Positions 1 to 7,958 of a stretch of 64,000 nucleotides of DNA are shown piece after piece. The number at the start of each line of letters is the position of its first letter. Position 1 is the stretch's first letter. The stretch is taken from the NCBI RefSeq assembly GCF_001618425.1, contig NZ_BDCU01000030.1, forward strand, positions 62,001 to 126,000. Reading direction: 5' to 3'. The stretch is from Nocardia fusca NBRC 14340. Its GTDB lineage: Bacteria > Actinomycetota > Actinomycetes > Mycobacteriales > Mycobacteriaceae. The position numbers and the translations under genes were made by a program. Below the pieces are notes generated by a model. It was not told where the DNA came from. It was given only the letters and a program-made list of their open reading frames with translations, and made no database searches.

Positions 1-655
1 GATGGTTGACCAGCGTGACATATCCGCCGACATGGCACAGCGGGAAGCAGAACAGGAACACCGTGTCCTCGGGCAGGTCCCACTGCAACGCCGACGAGGT
101 GACCCCGGCGAGGAGGTTGCGATGACTGAGCATCACTCCCTTCGGGGTACCGGTCGTCCCGCTGGTGTACACCAGCCAGGCGGTATCGTCGGCCGCCGGG
201 CGTACCGGCGGCTCCACGGCCTCCGCCCCACCCACGAATTCCTCCCACGCCGTGGCCGATTCGACGGGACCGCCGATCGATACCACGGTGTGCACGCCGG
301 GGATCTCCGCCCGGATCCGGGCCACCAGATCGGCGAATTCCGCGGCGACGATCAGCACCCCGGCGCCCGAGTGCCGCAGCAGCGCGGCCACCTGATCCGG
401 ATGGGACCGGAAGTTCAGGATGGTCAGCGCCATACCGGCCATCGGCACGCCGTAGTAGCAGTCGAAGTACTCCGTGCAGTTGGCGGAGAGGACGGCGACC
501 CGGTCCCCGGGCGCGGCCACGCCCAGCAGGGCGTTGGCCAGCCTCCGGCTGCGATCGCGCAGCTCTCGGTAGCCGATCCGTTGGTCTTCGAACCGCAACG
601 CGATACGGTCCGGATGTTTACGTGCGCCGTATTCGACGATGTCACCGACCAGCAC
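1..655 (-). CDS. Acyl-CoA synthetase / class I adenylate-forming ligase (partial)
   Basis: This is the N-terminal part (about 218 residues) of an enzyme that activates a carboxylic acid with ATP and usually transfers it to CoA; the rest runs off the left edge. The phosphate-binding loop YTSGTTGTPKGVMLSH is visible near residues 161-177, after a typical N-terminal domain (VGDIVEYGARKHPDR at the start, AVLSANCTEYF near residue 55). The GTG start is preceded by GGAAGGAAG about eight bases upstream. It begins 51 bases after the cyclase-family gene on the same strand, so the two probably form one catabolic operon. The substrate cannot be told without the C-terminal half. Confidence in the family is high. 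Confidence 0.88.
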   Translation of the reverse strand, partial: MLVGDIVEYGARKHPDRIALRFEDQRIGYRELRDRSRRLANALLGVAAPGDRVAVLSANCTEYFDCYYGVPMAGMALTILNFRSHPDQVAALLRHSGAGVLIVAAEFADLVARIRAEIPGVHTVVSIGGPVESATAWEEFVGGAEAVEPPVRPAADDTAWLVYTSGTTGTPKGVMLSHRNLLAGVTSSALQWDLPEDTVFLFCFPLCHVGGYVTLVNH

Positions 656-706
656 GGGTCCTGCTTCCTTCCCACCGCGGCATCGCGATCGCGTTCATGG
701 CCGTCC

Positions 707-1669
707 TCATCTGATCGCCAGCGGATTGATCGGCGAGCCGATGCCGCGGGTGAACTGCAGGGGCGGACCTGCGTAGAAGAAGTCGTAGCGGCCGTCGGCG
801 GCACACGCCTCGGACAGATCCTCGAAGTCGAGCATCTCGGCGAGGGTCAGGCCCATATCCCGGATGAGCACCATATGGAGTTCGAACGCGGCGCCCGGGT
901 TCTCGCCGGGCATCACCTCGACGGCCCAGTTGTCCGAGCCGACCACTGCCACATCGCGTTCCCGCAGCCAGGTCGCACAGTTCAGGCTCAGTCCCGGCTC
1001 TCCCGCCATGAACCCGGCGGCATCGCCGTCGGACAGGAACTTCTTGCGCCAGCCCGTCCGGATCAGCAGGATATCGCCCGCGCCGACCGTGACACCTTGG
1101 GCCGCGGCGACCTCGTCGAGTTCCTCGGGGCCGATCGCGGTACCGGCCTCGAGCCAGTCCACGCCGCGTGCCTTCGCGATATCGAGCAGGACACCGCGCC
1201 CGGCGATGCCGCCCGCCTGGGTGTGGATACCGCATTTGTCGGCGCCCTTGACCGAGACACCGTCCCCGGCGAAGCCGTTGTAGAGCTGGTCGTCGTAGTG
1301 CACGTGGGCGAGCGAATCGTATTGCGAGCCCGCCTGCAGCGGCATGAAGACGTAGTCGTCGGCCCATTTGAAACCACCGGGAAGCACCTGCTCCTGACCG
1401 TTCTCGGACATGAGCCGGATGGGGTTGATACGCGGGCCGCCGGGCTGCGGACCGTCCCCGTCGAGAGGGATCCCCAGATGGAAGACCTCGCCGGTCCGGA
1501 TCAGGCCGGCCGCGGCGGCAACCCGCTCCGGGGTGATGAGATTCGTGGTCCCCCGCTCGTCGTCACTCCCCCAGCGACCCCAGTTGCTCACTTCTCGCCC
1601 GAGCGCGCGCATATCGGGAACTGCAGGCACCGATGCCTCCTGACTCACTGAGACTGACGTGACAGTCAT
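707..1669 (-). CDS. Cyclase family protein (kynurenine formamidase-like hydrolase)
   Basis: A 320-residue protein of the metal-dependent cyclase/formamidase family (PF04199), which hydrolyses amides or lactones. The metal-site region reads AGSQYDSLAHVHYDD, followed by GILLIRTGWR-like and DLSEACAADGRYDFF segments typical of the long actinobacterial branch. I chose the ATG at 1667-1669 because GGAAG lies five bases upstream and a good promoter sits just before it; an upstream in-frame start would add 15 residues but overlaps that promoter. The downstream acyl-CoA ligase suggests ring-cleavage product or amide catabolism. The exact substrate is unknown. Confidence 0.85.
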   Translation of the reverse strand: MTVTSVSVSQEASVPAVPDMRALGREVSNWGRWGSDDERGTTNLITPERVAAAAGLIRTGEVFHLGIPLDGDGPQPGGPRINPIRLMSENGQEQVLPGGFKWADDYVFMPLQAGSQYDSLAHVHYDDQLYNGFAGDGVSVKGADKCGIHTQAGGIAGRGVLLDIAKARGVDWLEAGTAIGPEELDEVAAAQGVTVGAGDILLIRTGWRKKFLSDGDAAGFMAGEPGLSLNCATWLRERDVAVVGSDNWAVEVMPGENPGAAFELHMVLIRDMGLTLAEMLDFEDLSEACAADGRYDFFYAGPPLQFTRGIGSPINPLAIR

Positions 1670-1685
1670 GTCAACTTCCGTGGCA

Positions 1686-1714
1686 AGTGTGATCGCTGAC
1701 ACGCCACCTGTCAA
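1686..1714 (-). promoter_or_regulatory. Promoter of the cyclase/acyl-CoA ligase operon
   Basis: Read on the minus strand, TTGACA (1714-1709) is followed after 17 bases by CACACT (1691-1686), a near-consensus vegetative promoter about 17 bases before the start codon of the cyclase gene. Two inverted repeats of the form TGACA/TGTCA flank or overlap it: 1697-1713 (7-base spacer), inside the promoter, and 1660-1673 (4-base spacer), over the start codon. They could be repressor sites; no regulator for them is obvious in the window. Confidence 0.6.
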
Positions 1715-1795
1715 GAGTCCGATGTTCGCCCGGCTCGGCGTCGGACGCCCCTGCTCCCGGCGGTATGCCCACCGCGCCGTTCGCCTCTACGTAGA

Positions 1796-1837
1796 ACGCC
1801 CGCCGGGAGGCAATGCGGTCAACCTCCCGGTGGGCGT
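1796..1837. terminator. Inverted repeat, probable bidirectional terminator
   Basis: A 15-bp stem (ACGCCCGCCGGGAGG with its complement, one wobble pair) around a 12-base loop. It lies between the start of the cyclase operon and the end of the nitroreductase gene, so on the minus strand it follows the nitroreductase stop by about 105 bases. No T-tract follows, as is common in actinobacteria. Confidence 0.5.
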
Positions 1838-1943
1838 GCGGATATGCGGCACCGCAGCCGGATCGGCCGGCGAGGCCGGGCCCGCCCGCCGGTAGCGGAG
1901 CACCTACCCCGGCCGGACCCGGGCGAGGTCGCGAGAGGCCGGC

Positions 1944-2600
1944 CTACCAGCCTCCGATGTGCACGATCCGGTCCAGATCCGCGCGGGCGGCCGGCTTGAA
2001 ATCGGTCCCCTTCGTATAGGCGACCGGGAGCAGCGCGCCCTGGGACACCGTGTCGTACGGGATTCCCAGGATGTCGGCGGCCTCGCGCTCGTAGCTCAGA
2101 TGCAGGGTGGTCCAGGCCGTACCGAGCCCGCGGGAACGCGCGGCCAGGCAGAAGCTCCACACCGCCGGGAACAGGGACGACCAGTGGGAGGCGCTCTGCG
2201 CACCCGAGGCCCCGTCCACCCGCCCCTCGATGCACGGCACGAGCAGAGTGGGCACCTCGCCCATCTTCTCCGCCAGATACGTCGCCGAACTCGCGATACG
2301 CTGCCGGGCGGCGTCCTCCGGGGAGCCCGAACCGGCCTGGTTTCCGGGAAAGTACTTCGACGCCGCGTAGCGTTCGAAGGATTTCCGGTACAACTCCCCC
2401 AGCCCACGCTTGCGTTCGGCATCGGTGACCACGACCCAGTGCCAGCCCTGCCGGTTCGAACCGCTGGGCGCCTGGACCGCCAGTTCGATACACTCCCGCA
2501 CGACCTCGAGCGGGACCTCGCGCTCGAGGTCGAGGCGCTTGCGCACCGCCCGGGTGGTGGACAGCAGTTCATCGGTCGACAGGTCCAGCTCTATCGGCAC
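1944..2600 (-). CDS. Nitroreductase family protein
   Basis: A 218-residue FMN-dependent oxidoreductase of the nitroreductase superfamily. The conserved N-terminal segment (TTRAVRKRLD, then ELAVQAPSGSNRQGWHWVVV) supplies FMN phosphate contacts, and the C-terminal GIPYDTVSQGALLPVAYTKG region is typical. Such proteins reduce nitro compounds or quinones with NAD(P)H. It stands alone, and its 3' end is followed by an inverted repeat. The substrate is not predictable. Confidence 0.87.
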   Translation of the reverse strand: MPIELDLSTDELLSTTRAVRKRLDLEREVPLEVVRECIELAVQAPSGSNRQGWHWVVVTDAERKRGLGELYRKSFERYAASKYFPGNQAGSGSPEDAARQRIASSATYLAEKMGEVPTLLVPCIEGRVDGASGAQSASHWSSLFPAVWSFCLAARSRGLGTAWTTLHLSYEREAADILGIPYDTVSQGALLPVAYTKGTDFKPAARADLDRIVHIGGW

Positions 2601-2723
2601 AATTACCCTTTCGATCGGACCGGATACAGCACCCGGTTCGGATATTCGGTTCCACCCGAGGCTAACCGAGCGGGCTTCCGGGGAGTCGGGCTCGAGCCGA
2701 GGCGCCGGTGTCCGTTTTGCGAT

Positions 2724-2774
2724 AGTTGATTACCGCAAGCAACTGATCTATTTTTAGTTAGCGTAGTGAACTAA
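2724..2774 (+). promoter_or_regulatory. Promoter/operator region of the MarR-MFS operon
   Basis: An AT-rich stretch just upstream of the MarR gene contains two inverted repeats: TTAGTT-N9-AACTAA (2754-2774) and AGTTG-N11-CAACT (2724-2728 with 2740-2744). Their position 20-70 bases before the GTG start fits autoregulation by the MarR protein. This is inferred from position and symmetry only. Confidence 0.55.
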
Positions 2775-2792
2775 TCATCGTTTGGAGCCACC

Positions 2793-3284
2793 GTGCCAGT
2801 CTCAGCGGATACCACACAGAACCTCCTCGGCGAGATGTTCCTCATCGGCCGTGCCCTCCGGAGCACGCTGGCCCATTCCGACGCGGGCCGGCTGCTCCCC
2901 GGCGGGCTCGGCGTCCTGTCCACCCTCGAGACGGCGGGTCCCTGCCGGCAGGTGGGCCTCGCGGCCGATCTCCGTATCACCCCCTCGGCGATGAGCCGGC
3001 ACATCACCGAACTGGCCGCCGCCGGATACATCAGCCGCGAGGCCGATCCCAGTGACGGCCGCGCCAGCCTGGTCCGGCTGACCCCGGACGGCCAGGATCT
3101 GCTGCACCGCGTCCGGGCGTTGCACACCAGGCACCTCCAGGAAACCCTCGGCGATTGGACCGAGGACGACGTGGAACAGGCCTATCAGGTGATGCGCCGC
3201 CTCCGGAATTCCCTCAACTCCAGGGACCGCTGTGGCACGGCGGACGAGAACCCGCAGGTTTCGAAAGAGAGAGCCGATGTCTGA
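2793..3284 (+). CDS. MarR family transcriptional regulator
   Basis: A 163-residue winged-helix regulator. The recognition helix region (GLAADLRITPSAMSRHITEL) and the wing (ISREADPSDGRASLVRLTPDG) are clear. The GTG start has GGAG about seven bases upstream. The stop codon overlaps the start of the MFS exporter gene by eight bases, so the two are translationally coupled. MarR proteins in this arrangement usually repress their own operon and are released by a substrate of the pump. Confidence 0.92.
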   Translation: MPVSADTTQNLLGEMFLIGRALRSTLAHSDAGRLLPGGLGVLSTLETAGPCRQVGLAADLRITPSAMSRHITELAAAGYISREADPSDGRASLVRLTPDGQDLLHRVRALHTRHLQETLGDWTEDDVEQAYQVMRRLRNSLNSRDRCGTADENPQVSKERADV

Positions 3285-5868
3285 CACCGAGGCGCCAGCC
3301 TCTCGCGATCCGCTCGCCATGAGCCATCGCGAAATCCTCGAAGCGATGACCGGTCTGCTGGCGGCGCTGTTCACCGCGCTGCTCAGCACGACCATCGTCG
3401 CCAATGCCCTGCCGACCATCATCGGTGATCTACAGGCTTCGCAGACCGCCTATGCCTGGGTCATCACCGCCGCCCTGCTCACCAACGCGGCCTCGACACC
3501 GATCTGGGGCAAGCTGGCCGACCTGTTCAACAAGAAGACGCTGGTGCAGCTGGGCATCATCATCTTCGTGGTCGGCTCGGTGATCGCCGGTTTCGCCCAC
3601 GATGTCGGACTGCTCCTGGCCGCCCGCGCGTTGCAGGGCGTCGGAATGGGCGGGCTGACCGCACTGGTAGTCGCGATCATCGGCAGCATCATTCCGCCGC
3701 GTGAACGCGGGCGGTACTCCGGCTACATGGGCGCGGTCATGGCGGTCTCCATGACGGGCGGGCCGATCCTGGGCGGCGTCATCGTGGACAGCCCCCTCGG
3801 CTGGCGTTGGTGCTTCTTCATCTGCATTCCGCTCGCCGTGATCGCTCTGCTGCTCCTGCAGCGCACACTGCGGCTGCCGACGACCCGCAAAGAGGGCGTC
3901 AGCATCGACTGGCTCGGCGCCACCCTGCTCACCGCGGGTGTCTCGGTCCTGCTGATCTGGGTCTCGTTCGCCGGCAAGGCCGGGTACTACGAGTGGTGGT
4001 CCACCGAATCGGCACTCTACGTGGGCGGCGGTGTACTGCTGCTGGCGTTGACGGTGCTCGTCGAATCGCGGGTGAAGGATCCGATCATCCCGCTGAAGAT
4101 CGTCACCGAACGCACTACCGCGCTGGCCATCCTCGCCTCGATCGCCGTGGGTGTCGGCATGTTCGGCGCCACCACGTTCCTCGGTCAGTATCTGCAGACC
4201 GCCCGCGGCTACTCCCCCACCGCGGCGGGTCTGCTGTCCTCGCCGATGGTGGCCGGGATGCTCGTCACCTCGGTGATCTCCGGTCAGCTCATCACCCGGT
4301 TCGGCAAGTGGAAGCCCTTCGTCGTCGGCGGCGCGGCCCTGCTGGTGGTCGGGTTCGCCCTGCTGGCCACCGTCGACCATGCCACGAACATCTGGCTGAT
4401 CGGCTGCTTCATCACCGTCACCGGCGCGGGCGTCGGCATGATGATGCAGAACCTGGTGCTGGCGGTTCAGAACACCGTGAGCGTGCAGAACATCGGCGCC
4501 GCGTCCAGCAGCGTCGCCTTCTTCCGTACCTTCGGTGGCGCCATCGGCGTCTCGGTCCTGGGCTCGGTGCTGGCGACCCGGGTGAGCGAACTGTCCACCG
4601 CCCGTTTCGCCGAACTCGGCATCCACACCACCTCCTCGGGCAGCGGCAATCTGGACCTGAAGGCGCTGCCCGCCCCGATCGCCGAGATCGTGCGCTTTGC
4701 CTACGGTGACGCCACCGGCCGGATCTTCCTGATCGCCGCGGTGACCTGTGTGGTGGCGCTCATCGCCGCGACACTGCTGCCGAACCGCCCGCTGCGGCGC
4801 ACGATCGATATCGAGCCGACGGCCGATCCCGCGGCCGCCACCGATATGGGGACCGAGGCCCAGGTGCCCGATGATCTGGCCGACCTCGACCGCACCCCCG
4901 CGGTGGCCGAGCCGGTGGGCCGGCACCACGCCCCGGTACCCGAGACCGCCGACGATCCGCGGACCGAACCGGCACCCGTACCCGTCGGCGCGCTCACCTC
5001 GCAGGCGCCGGCCGGACAGAACGGTCACGGCGTGTACGGCCCGGCCGTCACCGCACAGACCTCGCTGCCGACCACCCGGTACTCCGGGGCCGGTGACGAG
5101 AGCGGCTCGTTCCACGGGCACATCACCCGCGAGGACGGGCGCCCGGTCCCCGGGGCGGCGCTCACCCTGATCGACCAGCGCGGACACCAGGTCGCGCGGG
5201 CGAGCGGGTCCGGCGACGGCGGCTACACCGTCAACGCCCCCGGCCCGGGTAGTTATGTGCTGATCGTCTCGGCGCCGGGTCACCGGCCGACCGCGGTCAA
5301 TGTCGCGCACGCCGCGCAGCCACAGCGCATGGACCTGACCCTTTCCGGGCTCGGCGAGTTGTCGGGCACCGTCCGCTCGACCCGCGGCGGTGCGCCGCTG
5401 GCCGGCGCGACGGTCACGGTGACCGACCAGTACGGCGAGGTCGTCGCCACGGCCGCGTCCGGCAAGGACGGCGCCTACCTCTGCCACGGCGTGGTTCCCG
5501 GCACCTACACACTGGTGGCGGTCGCCGAGCACATGCGCCCGAGCGCGACCGCGCTCACCGTGCCCGACAGCGGCCGGCTGCGGCACGATATCGAACTCGC
5601 GCCGATGGCCGTGCTGACCGGGTCGGCCCGGGCCGACGGCGGGCGGCCGGTGACCGATATCCAGATCACCGTCCTCGACGCCACCGGCGATGTGGCCGCC
5701 ACCGCGCGCACCGACGAGCAGGGCCGCTACATCGTGCCCGATCTCCCCGAAGGCCGGTACACGGTCGTGGCCCGCGGCTATCCGCCGGTCACCGGGCAGA
5801 TCGATATTTCCGGCGAAGAGGTCGGCTACGACGTCGAACTCGGGTACGGAACCGACGGGCAGGAGTAA
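3277..5868 (+). CDS. MFS drug exporter (EmrB/QacA type) with C-terminal carboxypeptidase-regulatory-like repeats
   Basis: An 863-residue membrane protein. Residues about 15-510 are a 14-helix drug:proton antiporter (ALPTIIGDLQAS, WGKLADLFNKK, GRYSGYMGAV motifs). A proline/alanine-rich linker to about residue 600 follows, then three tandem beta-sandwich repeats of the carboxypeptidase-regulatory-like type, each of the form G-x-(V/A)-x-G-A-x-(V/L)-(T/I), with DGGYTV, DGAYLC and QGRYIV turns, to the C-terminus. Normal members of the transporter family end near residue 500, so the tail of about 350 residues is an unusual fusion. I chose the ATG at 3277, which overlaps the MarR gene. The substrate is unknown; a hairpin follows the stop. 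Confidence 0.9.
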   Translation: MSDTEAPASRDPLAMSHREILEAMTGLLAALFTALLSTTIVANALPTIIGDLQASQTAYAWVITAALLTNAASTPIWGKLADLFNKKTLVQLGIIIFVVGSVIAGFAHDVGLLLAARALQGVGMGGLTALVVAIIGSIIPPRERGRYSGYMGAVMAVSMTGGPILGGVIVDSPLGWRWCFFICIPLAVIALLLLQRTLRLPTTRKEGVSIDWLGATLLTAGVSVLLIWVSFAGKAGYYEWWSTESALYVGGGVLLLALTVLVESRVKDPIIPLKIVTERTTALAILASIAVGVGMFGATTFLGQYLQTARGYSPTAAGLLSSPMVAGMLVTSVISGQLITRFGKWKPFVVGGAALLVVGFALLATVDHATNIWLIGCFITVTGAGVGMMMQNLVLAVQNTVSVQNIGAASSSVAFFRTFGGAIGVSVLGSVLATRVSELSTARFAELGIHTTSSGSGNLDLKALPAPIAEIVRFAYGDATGRIFLIAAVTCVVALIAATLLPNRPLRRTIDIEPTADPAAATDMGTEAQVPDDLADLDRTPAVAEPVGRHHAPVPETADDPRTEPAPVPVGALTSQAPAGQNGHGVYGPAVTAQTSLPTTRYSGAGDESGSFHGHITREDGRPVPGAALTLIDQRGHQVARASGSGDGGYTVNAPGPGSYVLIVSAPGHRPTAVNVAHAAQPQRMDLTLSGLGELSGTVRSTRGGAPLAGATVTVTDQYGEVVATAASGKDGAYLCHGVVPGTYTLVAVAEHMRPSATALTVPDSGRLRHDIELAPMAVLTGSARADGGRPVTDIQITVLDATGDVAATARTDEQGRYIVPDLPEGRYTVVARGYPPVTGQIDISGEEVGYDVELGYGTDGQE

Positions 5869-5882
5869 CCCGCCGCGCAACC

Positions 5883-5921
5883 CCGAAGGGCTTGTCGCTC
5901 CCTTTCCGACAAGCCCTTCGG
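5883..5921 (+). terminator. Strong hairpin terminator after the MarR-MFS operon
   Basis: A perfect 15-bp stem (CCGAAGGGCTTGTCG with its complement) around a 9-base loop, starting 15 bases after the MFS stop codon. Confidence 0.8.
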
Positions 5922-5928
5922 TCACGGC

Positions 5929-6198
5929 TTGCGTTCCGGGCCACGGCGTTTCAGCGAGTTGCCGCGGGCGATTCCCGGCCTGTCCCAGCGCATGCCCACC
6001 GTCGGCATCCGAAATCTCCTGCGCGACGGGCTGATCGGCCGCCGGGCGCACCCGACCGCACCGCCTCGGGTCGAATACTCCCTGTCGCCGCGGCGTGAAA
6101 GCCGCGCGGTGGTGGTGAACGCCGTGGCCGACCGGGCACGCGCGAACCACGCGGATATCGTGCGCGGCCGAGAGGAATTCGACGCCGGGCGGCTCTGA
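5929..6198 (+). pseudogene. Truncated HxlR-type regulator remnant
   Basis: The frame encodes the second half of an HxlR winged-helix domain: FSELPRAIPGLSQRM, then RDGLIGRRAHPTAPPRVEYSLSP. The N-terminal helices with the usual conserved Cys and GGKWT segment are missing. The only start is a TTG eight bases after the preceding terminator hairpin, with no ribosome binding site. It therefore looks like a gene whose 5' end was lost when the MFS operon was placed next to it. The 89 residues compare with about 110-150 for complete members. The 176 bases from here to the small secreted-peptide gene hold nothing else I recognise. Confidence 0.6.
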
Positions 6199-6374
6199 TC
6201 GATCCCTCGGTCACCGCGATCTCGCGCGACCCGTCGCGCTTATCGGTAACCCTACCGTGACTCCGTCCAGGGAAAATTGATGCTTTCTTGTCTGGTGTCG
6301 GCATTGCGAGCAGCGAAAACTGATGATGCTGCGCGAATTGATGTCCATGGTTCACCCCGACCGAAGGATGTGCA

Positions 6375-6542
6375 ATGTCGACCAGAATCAGCAAGATCTT
6401 CGCCGCGAGTGCGATGGCCCTGTCTCTCGGTATCTTCGCGGCCCCGCTCGCCTCCGCCGCCACCCCGTCCGCCACCCCGGTCGAGGGCTCCGTCGTTATC
6501 GGGATCTGCCTCAATCTCGGCAGCGCCTACCTCTGCATCTGA
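6375..6542 (+). CDS. Small secreted peptide of unknown function
   Basis: A 55-residue ORF with GAAGGA six bases before its ATG. Residues 1-28 form a classical Sec signal peptide: positively charged MSTRISK, a hydrophobic core, then APLASA before the predicted cleavage site. The mature peptide of about 27 residues is rich in small and hydrophobic residues and ends GICLNLGSAYLCI, with its only two cysteines nine residues apart in this C-terminal segment, so a disulfide is possible. I do not recognise the family. It stands alone, downstream of the HxlR remnant. Confidence 0.6.
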   Translation: MSTRISKIFAASAMALSLGIFAAPLASAATPSATPVEGSVVIGICLNLGSAYLCI

Positions 6543-6693
6543 GAATTCGCTAGTGCACATCCCTGACCGGCCGGTGCCGCCGGCATGTCGTGCCGCAATA
6601 AGGACAGTCCGGCACAGTCCCGTTGAAACCCCGTTGTACTGATCATCGAGCCAACCGGAAGAGCGCGCGTTGCTCGGCGAGGAGCGTGCGCCG

Positions 6694-6731
6694 GGATGAG
6701 CAGGTCGCCGCCCCGGGTGACCTGCTCATCC
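6694..6731 (+). terminator. Hairpin terminator
   Basis: A 16-bp stem (GGATGAGCAGGTCGCC pairing with its complement, one G-T wobble) closes on a short loop. It lies about 150 bases after the secreted-peptide gene and is a plausible 3' end for it. Confidence 0.5.
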
Positions 6732-6770
6732 GTTTCACCGGGCGGTCTCGCCGACCGTTGAGCCGATGTG

Positions 6771-6794
6771 GCCCGAGAGCAAAAGCTCTCGGGC
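6771..6794. terminator. Perfect 10-bp hairpin with AAAA tetraloop
   Basis: GCCCGAGAGC-AAAA-GCTCTCGGGC, a perfect stem-loop about 40 bases after the previous hairpin. It could be a second terminator or a structured RNA element. Confidence 0.5.
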
Positions 6795-6842
6795 GACCCG
6801 GCCGAGCGATCGGCGTCGAGCCCGGTCGGCCACGCGAGGAAC

Positions 6843-6902
6843 TCAGAACATCATCATCATGATCATCATCATCATGAAGGTCATAAAGAAGTTGTTGGAC
6901 AT
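6843..6902 (-). CDS. Candidate 19-residue Met-rich micro-ORF
   Basis: Read on the minus strand, an ATG preceded by GGAAGCAGG opens a 19-codon frame encoding MSNNFFMTFMMMMIMMMMF and a stop. Ten of the 19 residues are methionine. It may be a hydrophobic leader or micro-peptide, or a chance reading of the trinucleotide repeat. I know no such family. Confidence 0.2.
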   Translation of the reverse strand: MSNNFFMTFMMMMIMMMMF

Positions 6903-7086
6903 CTCGAACCTGCTTCCGTCGAACCGAACCGCCCGGACACGACGCCGGACGCAGCAGCGGCAACTATGCCGTTGTTGAACGGTACGATATTCAACGGCTT
7001 GGATTTCCGGCCGATGGCTTCCCGTTGTGGGGAACACGAAGCCGGCTGCGCGGTATCGGTTCCGCCGTCGACCGCGGCAGCGGCAG

Positions 7087-7788
7087 TCAGTGCGGCGAAG
7101 GGCTTTTCAGGTGTGCGTCGAAAAAGGCGAAAACGCGTCGCCAGGCGTCTTCGGTGGCCTTCTCGTCGTAACCGAGACCGGCGACTCGCAGGACGGGCTC
7201 GGTGGGAAGCCGGTTGGCGAACGCGTGGGTGACCCCGGAATAGGTCTTGACGTCGTGGGCGACGCCGTAGTCGTCGAGTACCCGTTCCAGCCGGTGCGCT
7301 CGGCCGATATTGATCGGATCCAACCGGCCGTAGCTGGCGACGATAGGGCAGCTGCCCCGCAACATCTCCGCGTAGTCGCCCCGGCTGGTCGGATAGAAGG
7401 GAGCGGCGGCGTCGAAACCGCGGGGCGCGGTGAGCAGGGCGAAACCACCGCCCATACAGAAACCGGCCACCGCGACCCGGCCGGTGCACGAGGAATCGTC
7501 GCGTATCCGCCGCAGCGCGGCGAGGATATCGCGCACCGCCCTGCCCGCGCCGGTGAACAGCAGATCGCGGAATACGCCGGGGATACAGCGCGGCCCGCGG
7601 GAGAACAGGTCCGGCGCGATCACCAGATAGCCGTGGTCGGCCAGCATGCGGGCATTGCGACGCAGATCGGCGGTCAGCCCCACCGCGTCGTGCAGCAGCA
7701 CCACCGCGGGCCACGGTCCCGGACCCTCGGGCGTCTCCCATACGGCCTTGATTTCGCCGTCGGGCGCGGGCACCTCGATCATCGTCAT
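7087..7788 (-). CDS. Dienelactone hydrolase family protein
   Basis: A 233-residue alpha/beta hydrolase of the dienelactone hydrolase family (PF01738). The Cys nucleophile lies in GFCMGGGF, the acid in YGRLDPIN and the base in YSGVTHAFAN, matching the Cys-Asp-His triad. Enzymes of this type open lactones in aromatic catabolism or act as cytosolic carboxyl-ester hydrolases. No other aromatic genes adjoin it, so the substrate is open. Confidence 0.9.
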   Translation of the reverse strand: MTMIEVPAPDGEIKAVWETPEGPGPWPAVVLLHDAVGLTADLRRNARMLADHGYLVIAPDLFSRGPRCIPGVFRDLLFTGAGRAVRDILAALRRIRDDSSCTGRVAVAGFCMGGGFALLTAPRGFDAAAPFYPTSRGDYAEMLRGSCPIVASYGRLDPINIGRAHRLERVLDDYGVAHDVKTYSGVTHAFANRLPTEPVLRVAGLGYDEKATEDAWRRVFAFFDAHLKSPSPH

Positions 7789-7893
7789 CGGCGGTCACCT
7801 TCTGTTCGATCCGGAACTCTCGCAGACAACAGCGACAGCGAATCCAGTGTCGCATCGCCGCGCCGCCCGCTCCCGCACCTCGCCTGCGCGGCG

Positions 7894-7927
7894 GGGCCGG
7901 CTGCCGCACCGGGGCGGCAGCCGGCCC
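7894..7927 (-). terminator. Hairpin terminator of the PepSY gene
   Basis: A perfect 14-bp stem (GGGCCGGCTGCCGC with its complement) around a 6-base loop, about 30 bases after the stop of the leftward PepSY gene. Confidence 0.65.
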
Positions 7928-7958
7928 GTACCCGGCGCCCGGACACGCACGGGGCGGA

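Larger units (their letters stand above)
6543..7086. other. Intergenic region with two hairpins and an ATC-repeat tract
   Basis: About 540 bases lie between the secreted-peptide gene and the dienelactone hydrolase gene. They contain hairpins at 6694-6731 and 6771-6794, and a tract of ATC/ATG trinucleotides at 6849-6876 that encodes runs of Met, Ile or His depending on frame. No convincing long gene is present; a possible 19-residue Met-rich micro-ORF on the minus strand is listed separately. Confidence 0.6.

Noticed and set aside
2453..2462. GGTTCGAACC, like a tRNA T-loop
   Set aside because: It lies inside the nitroreductase reading frame, and no acceptor stem or anticodon arm surrounds it.
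3430..6150. 906-codon open frame antisense to the MFS exporter
   Set aside because: It mirrors the codon bias of the real gene on the other strand, has Gly/Arg/His/Asp-rich nonsense composition and no domain; high-GC shadow frame.
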